Part shown: positions 23,802-31,275 of the stretch, in pieces
How positions within the stretch are numbered: the first letter of the stretch is position 1
How the letters are laid out: each line of letters opens with the position of its first letter
Origin: Candidatus Gastranaerophilales bacterium
Lineage (GTDB): Bacteria; Cyanobacteriota; Vampirovibrionia; Gastranaerophilales; Gastranaerophilaceae
Assembly (NCBI GenBank): GCA_900769645.1
Contig: CAAGHI010000058.1
Location: forward strand, 1 to 42,604
Length of the DNA stretch: 42,604 bases
Direction of reading: 5' to 3'
Translations under genes and position numbers: made by a program
The notes under the pieces: generated by a model
The model's input: the letters and a program-made list of their open reading frames with translations, nothing else
Told to the model about the DNA's origin: nothing
Database searches by the model: none

Positions 23802-23831
23802 TTGACAATTGAACAACTATTAAATTATAAT
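23802..23831 (+). promoter_or_regulatory. Promoter and SmtB/ArsR-type operator of the metal regulator
   Basis: TTGACA (23802-23807), an 18-bp spacer ATTGAACAACTATTAAAT (23808-23825), TATAAT (23826-23831), then 6 nt to the ATG. The spacer is a near-palindrome of the TGAACA-nn-TATTCA type used by SmtB/ZiaR/CzrA repressors. It differs by one base from the spacer of the metal ATPase promoter at 28568-28597. Confidence 0.8.
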
Positions 23832-23837
23832 TAAATT

Positions 23838-24188
23838 ATGGATAATAAAAAAACAGATTGCGAAGCTATTAATTTTGATTTGGTCGAAAAAATTGCACCG
23901 ATTATGCCGGATTTAACTGAATTATATGATCTTTCAGACTTTTTTAAGGTTATGGGGGACAGCACAAGAATTCGACTTTTATGGGCTTTGGAAGAAGCTG
24001 ACTTGTGCGTAAACGACTTGGCTGTATTACTTGATATGACAAAGTCTGCTGTATCTCATCAATTAAAGACCCTCAGAACAGCAAAACTTGTTAAAGCTGA
24101 AAAACGTGGCAAAAATGTCTACTATTCCTTAAATGACAACCACGTAAAAGTTATTTTGCAGATGGCATTGGAGCACGTCAAAGAATAA
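23838..24188 (+). CDS. ArsR/SmtB-family zinc-responsive repressor
   Basis: 116-residue winged-helix dimer that should release DNA when it binds zinc (or cadmium/cobalt). The recognition helix is DMTKSAVSHQLKTLR (66-80). The C-terminal helix carries D100-x-H102 and H113-x2-E116, which matches the alpha-5 zinc site of SmtB exactly in spacing. Cys8 near the N-terminus and a single Cys57 in DLCVNDL give only a partial alpha-3N site. An operator palindrome fills its own promoter and that of the P-type ATPase 4.4 kb away, so it probably represses both. There is no Shine-Dalgarno; promoter spacing predicts a leaderless mRNA. Confidence 0.93.
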   Translation: MDNKKTDCEAINFDLVEKIAPIMPDLTELYDLSDFFKVMGDSTRIRLLWALEEADLCVNDLAVLLDMTKSAVSHQLKTLRTAKLVKAEKRGKNVYYSLNDNHVKVILQMALEHVKE

Positions 24189-24219
24189 TTTATACGCTCT
24201 TGTTGTCAAAAGCGTTATA

Positions 24220-26604
24220 TCAAGGCTTTATTACTTCCAAACTTTTTGAAAAAACGTATTTCTTTTTGTGCTTATTATAAGTCAAGATGTTGTAAGATTT
24301 ACCATCTGATGTTATTTTTACTGAATTATGTCTGTCGGTTCTGTAAATTTCAGTATTTCTCAATAAATCCAAAGTTCCACGATTTGGGTGCCCAAAAGCA
24401 TTTGGTCCTGTCGAAATTATAGAAACCTGTGTTTTCAAATAATCCAACATGTCAGAATTCACAACCCTAGGACCGCCATGGTGCCCAACTTTCAAAACTT
24501 CAACATTTCTCGGAAGAGAATTTATCAGCTCTTTAAACGCCTTCACACCGGCATCACCCGTAAACAACATATCAAAATCTTTGTAGCTCAAAAGGGTTAT
24601 AATAGATTTTTCGTTATCCGTTTCAGAGCTGATAAAATATGTTTTCAAATTCAAATCTTTTTCTTTATATATCGAATTATTATTAGTCGGTATTTGCGAA
24701 TTTATCCCGAGTTTTTCAATCGTTTTGTAAATATTTTTCGACGTCATCGAATCGTCAGAATAAGAGTTCAAATAAACCTTCTTAACCTTCAAACTCTTCA
24801 TTATATCAGCCGCACCGCCAGAGTGATCATTGTCAAAGTGCGTAATAATCAACCCTTCGATATTTTTTATCCCTCTATCTTTCAAATATTTGATAATAAT
24901 CGAATTTGCCTGAGCTTTGCTTCCGTTATAGCCGGCTCTTCCAGTATCAATAATAAAATATTTATTTTCTGGCGTTTTTATTAGGAAACAGTCTGCATTT
25001 TGTACATCAAACGCAATTATATCAAGACTTTTTGATGGTATTGTGATAAAACTGCTTGTCAATACAATGCAAATTCCAGCAATTGTAATTGCCAATTTTT
25101 TGCTAAACCCAATTTTGATAGACAACGTAAATAGCAAAATCAGTGCATAATAAAGAATTATTTGGAACACGCTCGGGTGTGAAGTAGAAATCAAAGAATG
25201 GGAAAGCGTTGAGAAGAATTTTGAGATAAAAACAATTGCGTGCAAAAAGTAGTTCAATATAAAATCCATCACAGCACAAATTTTATCCGTAAACGGAGAA
25301 AAACCTGCGAAAATTGAGCTTACAAAACCGCCAAAACTTATTACACTCAAAAATGGCATACTGCAAACATTTGCAAATACTGAATACGTACTAAACGTAT
25401 TAAAATAGAACATTTGTATTGGCGCAACCCAAATTTGTGCAATTACAGGAATAAGAGCAGCACCAATCAGCCATTGAGGAATTTTTGAGTCTTTAAACCG
25501 CTCAAAAATCACATTTGCCGTCGTCAAAAGACCAAACGTCACAATAAATGAAAGCTGAAATCCGACATCATTTATGTACGCAGGGTTGTAAATTAGCATT
25601 ACCACAGCAACAAACGCCAAAAGCGACACCGTATGCGCATCACGATCAATCAATTTACCGAGAAGAATTAAAATCAACATAAGTGCCGCACGAATTACAG
25701 AGGCACCAAGTCCGGTCATCAACGTGTAAATTATAATTATCCCAATACCAGAGAGCACCGTGAGTTTAAATGGGCATCTCAGTTTTTTCATAAAAAACAC
25801 CCAAAATCCGTAGATAAAAGCAACGTTCATACCGGACGCAGCCAAAATATGCAACAAACCAGAGTTTACAAAACTCGTTTTTATATAATCAGGCGGAGCA
25901 ATCGCATCATCGCCAAAGACAATTCCACCAAGGATTTCAAGGTTAGGCGACTTCAAATACTGTGCGTGAACCGTCACAATTCTATCTCTAACTTTGTTCA
26001 AATTCTGCAAAAACTTCCACTTTGGCGTAAGTTTCGAGTTTAAATTCGTCGCATTTTTTGCATAAAACACAGTGAAAGTATCAAAATTTCTCAAATATTT
26101 TCCGTAATCAAATTGAGACGGATTGCCTGCCTTAAAAGGAGTTTGCAGCTTGCCAGACAACTCATACTCATCACCGATTTGAAGTTTTTCAATCCCACTT
26201 CCGGAATATGTCACAAGAGTTTTTCCGCTCGTCGGCTCATCGTTTATCTTTTTGACTTTAAAGAAAAATTTTGTTTTATCTGGCGAGTTGCTGTTTGGAA
26301 TACTGACAATTTGCCCTTGAATTGTCGCTTTTTCAGGTGCAAAAGATGCAAGATTGTCCGTCATTTTAATCCTTAAACAAGAATTAAAAAATCCGAAATA
26401 AAACACGAACAACCACAAAAGAATATATTTTGTCGGAACGAAATTTTTTATAATCGCAACAATTGCCAAAACGCTAATTATTCCCGCAAAAATAAGCCCA
26501 TTGTCGTTGAAATAAGAGAGAATTCCGCACATAAAAACAATTGCAGTGATAAACATTGCAGTGTTTTTGTTCAGTAAAGCTGTCGTAAAAAAATCCCTTA
26601 TCAT
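24220..26604 (-). CDS. comEC: ComEC/Rec2-type DNA uptake channel
   Basis: Inner-membrane channel thought to pass single-stranded DNA into the cytoplasm during natural transformation, 794 residues. Order: N-terminal helices and the DUF4131/OB-like domain (about 1-200), the multi-helix Competence domain (about 220-510; GGIVFGDDAIAP, LHILAASGMNVAFIYG, GLGASVIRAALM) and a C-terminal metallo-beta-lactamase domain (about 530-790; THFDNDHSGGA, FTGDAG, VGHHGG). All three usual modules are present. It follows the metal ATPase gene by 45 nt. There is no Shine-Dalgarno, and codons 2-5 lie in the 3' arm of a terminator-like hairpin, so translation or readthrough may be controlled. Confidence 0.92.
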   Translation of the reverse strand: MIRDFFTTALLNKNTAMFITAIVFMCGILSYFNDNGLIFAGIISVLAIVAIIKNFVPTKYILLWLFVFYFGFFNSCLRIKMTDNLASFAPEKATIQGQIVSIPNSNSPDKTKFFFKVKKINDEPTSGKTLVTYSGSGIEKLQIGDEYELSGKLQTPFKAGNPSQFDYGKYLRNFDTFTVFYAKNATNLNSKLTPKWKFLQNLNKVRDRIVTVHAQYLKSPNLEILGGIVFGDDAIAPPDYIKTSFVNSGLLHILAASGMNVAFIYGFWVFFMKKLRCPFKLTVLSGIGIIIIYTLMTGLGASVIRAALMLILILLGKLIDRDAHTVSLLAFVAVVMLIYNPAYINDVGFQLSFIVTFGLLTTANVIFERFKDSKIPQWLIGAALIPVIAQIWVAPIQMFYFNTFSTYSVFANVCSMPFLSVISFGGFVSSIFAGFSPFTDKICAVMDFILNYFLHAIVFISKFFSTLSHSLISTSHPSVFQIILYYALILLFTLSIKIGFSKKLAITIAGICIVLTSSFITIPSKSLDIIAFDVQNADCFLIKTPENKYFIIDTGRAGYNGSKAQANSIIIKYLKDRGIKNIEGLIITHFDNDHSGGAADIMKSLKVKKVYLNSYSDDSMTSKNIYKTIEKLGINSQIPTNNNSIYKEKDLNLKTYFISSETDNEKSIITLLSYKDFDMLFTGDAGVKAFKELINSLPRNVEVLKVGHHGGPRVVNSDMLDYLKTQVSIISTGPNAFGHPNRGTLDLLRNTEIYRTDRHNSVKITSDGKSYNILTYNKHKKKYVFSKSLEVIKP

Positions 26605-26640
26605 TTATAATAAGATTTTAATATAAACAATAAGGGATTT
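26591..26640 (-). promoter_or_regulatory. Terminator-like hairpin embedding the comEC start
   Basis: On the minus strand, AAATCCCTTAT (26640-26630) pairs perfectly with ATAAGGGATTT (26601-26591), with a 28-nt loop. The 3' arm is comEC codons 2-5 and is followed by a run of T. It could terminate the ATPase transcript or act as an attenuator of comEC. Confidence 0.55.
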
Positions 26641-26649
26641 AAGCTTTTA

Positions 26650-28533
26650 TTAAGCCTTTTTTACCGAAAAAATTCGAAGAGCGTTCAAAATCGCAATCAG
26701 AGTTACGCCAACATCTGCAAAAACAGCGCCCCACATAGTGATTAAGCCCATTCCACCAAGAACTAGGAACAAAAGTTTTATGCCAATTGCAAAAACAATA
26801 TTTTCTTTTACGATAAACATTGTCTTTTTGGCGATTTTAATAACTTCTGAGATTTTCAAAATATTGTCGTCCATAATCACAACATCAGCAGCCTCAATTG
26901 CAGCGTCAGATCCGAGTCCGCCCATTGCAATGCCGACATCTGCACGAGTCAAAACAGGTGCATCATTAATTCCGTCACCTGCAAAAATCACGCTTCCGTT
27001 TTTGTAAGCCATAATCTCTTCAAGCTTTTCAACCTTTTGCGCCGGCAAAAGATCAGAGAAAAACTTCTTGATACCAAGTTTTTTGGCGATAAATTCAGCA
27101 GAAGTTTTAACATCACCTGTCAACATAACAGTTTCTTTGACCTGACTGTTTAACTTTTTAATTGCAAGTTCTGAATCAGGTTTAAGCTCATCAGAAATCA
27201 CAATTGAGCCAATAAATTTGCCGTTTTTTGCAACATAAACAATTGAGCCGTTCGCCAAAACCTTGTCATAACTTATTGAATATTTTTCCATTAATTTGTT
27301 GTTACCGACAAGTACCTCAGCGCCATCAACTGTTGCTTTTACACCGTTGCCGGCAACCTCAACAACATCAGAAATTCTATCTGCTTCAATTACTTTCCCA
27401 TACGCAGCCTTCAAGGATTGTGCAATGGGGTGATTTGAATAGTTTTCAGCAAACGCTGCAAGGCGCAACAAGTCTTGTTTTGCGACACCGTCAGCAACGA
27501 TTACATTTGTGACAGAGAATGTCCCTTTTGTCAAAGTTCCGGTTTTGTCAAAAACGATTGCATAAGGTTTTGCCAAAGATTCAATATAACAAGCTCCTTT
27601 GACTAAAATACCTGATTTTGAGGCTCTGCCAATTCCGGCAAAAAAGCTTAACGGCACAGATATTACAAGTGCACAAGGACAAGAGATTACAAGGAATGTC
27701 AACGCCCTTTTGAACCAAACAACAAAACTTGCACCGTTTACGAACAAAGGTGGTAAAATCGCCAAAATCAAAGCGCCTACAACAACCGCAGGAGTGTAAT
27801 ATCTCGCAAATTTTGTTATAAAGTTTTCTGTTTTTGGCTTTTTTGAGGCTGCATTTTCAACTAATTCAAGAATTTTTGAAACAGTAGAATCACCAAACTC
27901 TTTTTCAACACGAATTGTCAAAACTCCGTTTGTGTTAATTCCGCCACTAAGCGCTGTATCGCCGACTTTCAGTGATTTTGGAATACTTTCTCCTGTTAGT
28001 GCAGAAACATCAACAGACGCCTCGCCGTCAATAATTTCGCCATCAAGAGGAATTTTTTCACCTGTTTTTACAACGATAATATCACCGATTTTAACATCTT
28101 CGGGCGATTTTTTGACTAAATCGTCACCAAGTTTGACATTAGCGTAATCGGGACGCAAACTCATCAATGAAGAAATTGACTGCTTAGATTTTTCAACCGC
28201 CATATCCTCAAGCATTTCACCAATTTGGTATAGAACCATGACCATTACAGCTTCCGGGTATTCGCCGACAGCTAATGCACCAAGAGTTGCAAGCCCCATT
28301 AAAAAGTTTTCATCAAATACATCTTTTTTTAAAAGATTTTTGAATGCTTTCAACAAAACTTCGCTGCCGATAATTAAATATGCAACGAGAAAAATGGCCG
28401 GTTTTAACCAAGAAATATCAGAGGCACAAAAACCTAAAACCAAAATTAGAATTGATGCAACAAGCTTTGGTAGCGGGGATTTTTCCTGCTCTGATTCTTG
28501 CTCGTGGTCGTGAACAATTTCGTGGTCGCACAT
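26650..28533 (-). CDS. P1B-type zinc/cadmium-transporting ATPase (ZntA/CadA-like)
   Basis: Exports Zn2+/Cd2+ from the cytoplasm using ATP, 627 residues. Seen: TGES (180-183), the ion-site SCPCALV (285-287 CPC), the phosphorylated Asp in DKTGTLTKG (D329), an HP-type motif in NHPIAQS, GDGINDAPVL, and paired C-terminal helices. The CPC plus this sequence type places it in the P1B-2 group. It lacks the usual N-terminal heavy-metal (GMTCxxC) domain; a short MCDHEIVHDHEQE tail rich in His/Asp/Glu takes its place. AAGGAG lies 5 nt before the ATG. Its promoter carries the same palindrome as the SmtB-like gene. comEC lies directly downstream. Confidence 0.93.
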   Translation of the reverse strand: MCDHEIVHDHEQESEQEKSPLPKLVASILILVLGFCASDISWLKPAIFLVAYLIIGSEVLLKAFKNLLKKDVFDENFLMGLATLGALAVGEYPEAVMVMVLYQIGEMLEDMAVEKSKQSISSLMSLRPDYANVKLGDDLVKKSPEDVKIGDIIVVKTGEKIPLDGEIIDGEASVDVSALTGESIPKSLKVGDTALSGGINTNGVLTIRVEKEFGDSTVSKILELVENAASKKPKTENFITKFARYYTPAVVVGALILAILPPLFVNGASFVVWFKRALTFLVISCPCALVISVPLSFFAGIGRASKSGILVKGACYIESLAKPYAIVFDKTGTLTKGTFSVTNVIVADGVAKQDLLRLAAFAENYSNHPIAQSLKAAYGKVIEADRISDVVEVAGNGVKATVDGAEVLVGNNKLMEKYSISYDKVLANGSIVYVAKNGKFIGSIVISDELKPDSELAIKKLNSQVKETVMLTGDVKTSAEFIAKKLGIKKFFSDLLPAQKVEKLEEIMAYKNGSVIFAGDGINDAPVLTRADVGIAMGGLGSDAAIEAADVVIMDDNILKISEVIKIAKKTMFIVKENIVFAIGIKLLFLVLGGMGLITMWGAVFADVGVTLIAILNALRIFSVKKA

Positions 28534-28567
28534 AGAATTCTCCTTAATTAAAGTATCTTACAATAGT

Positions 28568-28597
28568 ATTATAATTGAACAACTATTCAATTGTCAA
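28568..28597 (-). promoter_or_regulatory. Promoter and SmtB-type operator of the metal ATPase
   Basis: On the minus strand: TTGACA (28592-28597), an 18-bp spacer, TATAAT (28568-28573). The plus strand of the spacer is ATTGAACAACTATTCAAT, a perfect TGAACA-AC-TATTCA element with ATTGAA/TTCAAT arms. Repressor binding would cover the whole promoter, as at 23802-23831. The leader before the ATG is about 28 nt. Confidence 0.82.
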
Positions 28598-28671
28598 GTG
28601 TATGGGTTAGGATTTTTTACAATTCATTACGATTAGAATGAACTATAACATAGAGTGTTTAATACTATTAG

Positions 28672-28728
28672 ATTCTGAATAAGACGAAAATCTACACTAT
28701 ACGCTAGATTTTCTGTCTTTTCAGAATG
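28672..28728. repeat. Palindromic repeat, family A inner hairpin
   Basis: ATTCTGAATAAGACGAAAATC and its inverted partner GATTTTCTGTCTTTTCAGAAT surround a loop of about 14 nt. It is followed by GAC and a TAAAGTAGT stretch, as in the other family A copies. Confidence 0.7.
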
Positions 28729-28763
28729 ACGGGTAAAGTAGTAAATACAACTATCCCGAAACT

Positions 28764-28877
28764 GTCACTTCGGACTACGATTCAAAGTCTACCTTGATTT
28801 TATAGTAGATTCTGAATAGCAAGAATATTATATGCTCGCTATTCGCTTGCATTAATATTCTAAGCTTTCAGAATGAC
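28764..28877. repeat. Composite repeat, family A, full copy
   Basis: GTCACTTCGGACTACGATTC at the left end; then AGATTCTGAATAGCAAGAAT and, after an inverted AT-rich segment, AAGCTTTCAGAATGAC at the right end. It is the same organisation as 12445-12587 without the inserted unit. Its first hairpin is decayed (TTCAAAG instead of TCCGGAG). Confidence 0.75.
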
Positions 28878-28922
28878 AACTAAAGTAGTTGCTATTTTTC
28901 GCAAAACAACTTACACGTAACT

Positions 28923-28952
28923 GTCACTCCGGACTACGATCCGGAGTCTATT
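28923..28952. repeat. CTCCGGA hairpin of repeat family A, solo copy
   Basis: GTCA followed by CTCCGGACTACGATCCGGAG, a perfect 7-bp stem with loop CTACGA, then TCTATT. No family A right half follows. Together with the neighbours at 28672-28877 and the family B copy, it fills the gene-free stretch 28598-29038. Confidence 0.75.
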
Positions 28953-28970
28953 ATAATTACAAGTTTTCTG

Positions 28971-29028
28971 TTTATCCACTCTAACTCTCCCTAATCAAGG
29001 GAGAGAATTCTTACATTGTACCTATCTT
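28971..29028. repeat. Dispersed hairpin repeat, family B, copy 3
   Basis: TTTATCCACTCTAACTCTCC with stem CTCTCCCT (28985-28992) / AGGGAGAG (28998-29005) and a downstream TTCTTACATTG flank. Closest to copies at 1141-1190 and 23710-23761. Confidence 0.78.
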
Positions 29029-29038
29029 AAATATTACA

Positions 29039-29097
29039 TTTTGTAACAAAGTTCAATTTTGATTAAAGGAAATCGAACTTTTTGCCGTATTACAAAA
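29039..29097 (+). promoter_or_regulatory. Nested inverted repeats before the 573-residue protein gene
   Basis: The outer arms TTTTGTAA (29039-29046) and TTACAAAA (29090-29097) and the inner arms AAAGTTC (29048-29054) and GAACTTT (29075-29081) are both perfect. They form one long interrupted hairpin ending 22 nt before the ATG. It may be an operator or a leader RNA structure. Confidence 0.5.
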
Positions 29098-29119
29098 CAG
29101 AAAGGAATAATGTACTATC

Positions 29120-30841
29120 ATGGGAATGGCAGCATCACAAGCGAGATTATTAAGCATTACGGCAAGAATGACCGATAATGAACTACGCTCTCAAACCATT
29201 ACAAACTCAAAACTTAGACTTGCTGAAAAATCATCAGAAGCAAGCCAAGAGTACATGGACGCATTAAATTCCGAAAAATTGACTTTCAGATACTACAATG
29301 ACAACGGAGAAAGCACAACTTACAACCTAACTCCTGCATTGTTGTACTCTTATGAACCACTTAAAAATCAATATTCTCTCCAAAACGCATCAGGTCAAAA
29401 CCTTGTATCAGCTACTGATGCAAAAAACTTTGAAGAATCAAAAAACTTAGGAGAATTTTTAAATAAATATGGATTGGTAGATACTTCCGAAATTGAGAAA
29501 TACAATGAACAAAAAGAGCAATATGACATCGAAAAAGCTCAATATGATAAAGACTTGGAAAAATATAACAAGTACTTAGAAGCATTTGACAAGTACCGAC
29601 AAGCGAAAGCTGAATACGATAAAGTTAGAGATCAGCCAGATGTTTACAAAATGTTTTCAGATATTGTTGGAACAAGCTCAAGTCCTAAGAGTTGTTATAA
29701 AAATGCTATTAACAATTCCGCTTCATGCTACACACATGTATTAGCTCACCTACTTGATTATGAAGGGGGAAGAACTGTTTCTAAAAAAACTTATTCAGCA
29801 AGTAACGGAAAAACAACCAACGTAATGAACGATAGTGAAATTGAAGGTTCAGCACTACACTCTGATGGGTTAAGCCCTAAATTTAAAGATATATCTGCAG
29901 CAATGAACAATGAAAAAATTGTTTGTGATGGAGACGACAATTCTGATAATTTCAAGACAAAAGAAAATATAATTAAAGCAGCACTTGACGAAAATAGAGA
30001 ACCTACTGAACTTGAAATTTTAAAAAGTGATTATATTTATGATGCAGAAAATAAAAGTCTTAAACTAGACAAAAACGGAAATCCACAGGTAAAAACACTT
30101 AAACAGAAAGCTATCGACTTATTATACATTTTGCAAAACAGATTAATTACTGACAATGCAGAAATGAAAGAAACTCTTATCAATTTCACAGATGGAGACA
30201 TGCAAAAGCTTACGCCAGAAGTTCCTGCAGAACCAACTAAAGTCGAAAACCCAGGAACAGCTCCGAAAGCACCTGACAAACCTTCATTTGAATTTAATAT
30301 CAATGACAAAGACAAAGGTCAATGGTATGTGAACTTATGGTATATGATGAACGGTTCTGAATCTGCTAACAAAATCAAATCAAGCGTAAATTCTGACGAA
30401 GAAACAGTCTACGGCATTGAAAACAACGACAAAAATCCATCTGCCCAAAACTACAAAGTTATTGAAGATGAACTTTTGACAAGCACAGATTGGCTAGAAT
30501 TTGCATTGAAAAATGGTATCGTAACTCTTAGCCAAGCTTCATACTTCAATCCGGCTGAGGACAGCGCTAAAACTTCAGAATACACAGCAGAAGGCTTTTA
30601 TTGGTCACAAAAACCTTACACAAACGCCTCTGATATCATCTCTGTTCAAGATGATGCGGCTATCGCCCGTGCCGAAGTTAAATACAAAAATGCTACAACA
30701 GAAATCGAAAACAAAGATAAAAAATATGATCAAGATTTGAAAAAACTCGACACAGAACATAACGCACTTCAAACAGAATATGAATCTTTGAAAAACGTAA
30801 TCGACAAAAACGTAGAACGTTCTTTCAAAGCGTTTTCATAA
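29120..30841 (+). CDS. Lineage-type MAASQAR protein, coiled-coil, function unknown
   Basis: 573 residues. The N-terminus MGMAASQARLLSITAR ... followed by a helical segment (NELRSQTITNSKLRLAEKSSE) is one I associate with a Gastranaerophilales-specific family, and it superficially resembles the helical N-termini of flagellar rod/hook-type proteins. Residues about 118-168 are a strongly charged coiled coil (Y/K/E/D repeats). Residues about 370-400 are Pro-rich (VPAEPTKVENPGTAPKAP), and residues about 530-565 form a second coiled coil. There is no signal peptide or membrane helix. AAAGGA stands 13 nt before the ATG, a long spacing. It is single in the window, with no operon partner. A secreted or filament-associated role is conceivable but unproven. 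Confidence 0.7.
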   Translation: MGMAASQARLLSITARMTDNELRSQTITNSKLRLAEKSSEASQEYMDALNSEKLTFRYYNDNGESTTYNLTPALLYSYEPLKNQYSLQNASGQNLVSATDAKNFEESKNLGEFLNKYGLVDTSEIEKYNEQKEQYDIEKAQYDKDLEKYNKYLEAFDKYRQAKAEYDKVRDQPDVYKMFSDIVGTSSSPKSCYKNAINNSASCYTHVLAHLLDYEGGRTVSKKTYSASNGKTTNVMNDSEIEGSALHSDGLSPKFKDISAAMNNEKIVCDGDDNSDNFKTKENIIKAALDENREPTELEILKSDYIYDAENKSLKLDKNGNPQVKTLKQKAIDLLYILQNRLITDNAEMKETLINFTDGDMQKLTPEVPAEPTKVENPGTAPKAPDKPSFEFNINDKDKGQWYVNLWYMMNGSESANKIKSSVNSDEETVYGIENNDKNPSAQNYKVIEDELLTSTDWLEFALKNGIVTLSQASYFNPAEDSAKTSEYTAEGFYWSQKPYTNASDIISVQDDAAIARAEVKYKNATTEIENKDKKYDQDLKKLDTEHNALQTEYESLKNVIDKNVERSFKAFS

Positions 30842-30946
30842 GATGCAAGTGAATAGGTGATAAGTTCTTATCGCTCGCATTGCTCGAAAATATGCAAATT
30901 TAACAAAAAGTGTTCTAAATCAACAAGAATAATTTTCCCTGTAACT

Positions 30947-30973
30947 GTCACTCCGGACTACAATCCGGAGTCT
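30947..30973. repeat. CTCCGGA hairpin of repeat family A, solo copy
   Basis: GTCA then CTCCGGACTACAATCCGGAG (7-bp stem, loop CTACAA) then TCT. One loop base differs from the copies at 28923 and 42521. It lies between two convergent genes. Confidence 0.7.
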
Positions 30974-31002
30974 GTTTAATAATAAACTAAAAAACTGCAC
31001 AC

Positions 31003-31275
31003 CTATATATTATGCATATTATCGAAAATTTCTTTGCGTTGAACCCAAATTTCCATACCAAGTTCTTCTCCGGTTTTTGTCAACGCCTCTTTGATTTCCT
31101 TGAAAGAAAACTTTGATTTTTCAATATTGCCAAGCATAAACATTACAAAATGCCCTTGCATTAGAGTTTGCTTAATATCCTCAATATTAACCTCGTATTC
31201 AGCCAAAACCGCCGATACTTTAGCAACAATTCCAACTTTATCTACGCCTGAAACTGTGATTATAATTTGGGACAT
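31003..31275 (-). CDS. ACT domain protein (UPF0237 type)
   Basis: A 90-residue stand-alone ACT domain: IIITVSGVDKVGIVAKVSAVLAEYEVNIEDI opening, with the ligand-loop DKVGIVA, then QGHFVMFMLGNI. ACT domains bind amino acids and regulate metabolism; this family resembles the glycine-cleavage repressor-like UPF0237 group. AGGAGGAAGT precedes the ATG, and the gene overlaps the 3' end of the amino-acid symporter by 16 nt, so it is translated in tandem. The pairing suggests that it senses the amino acid the symporter carries, which is inference. Confidence 0.88.
   Translation of the reverse strand: MSQIIITVSGVDKVGIVAKVSAVLAEYEVNIEDIKQTLMQGHFVMFMLGNIEKSKFSFKEIKEALTKTGEELGMEIWVQRKEIFDNMHNI

Noticed and set aside
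24388..24984. A 198-codon plus-strand frame opposite comEC
   Set aside because: Antisense to the conserved metallo-beta-lactamase domain of ComEC; residue composition is that of an antisense reading.
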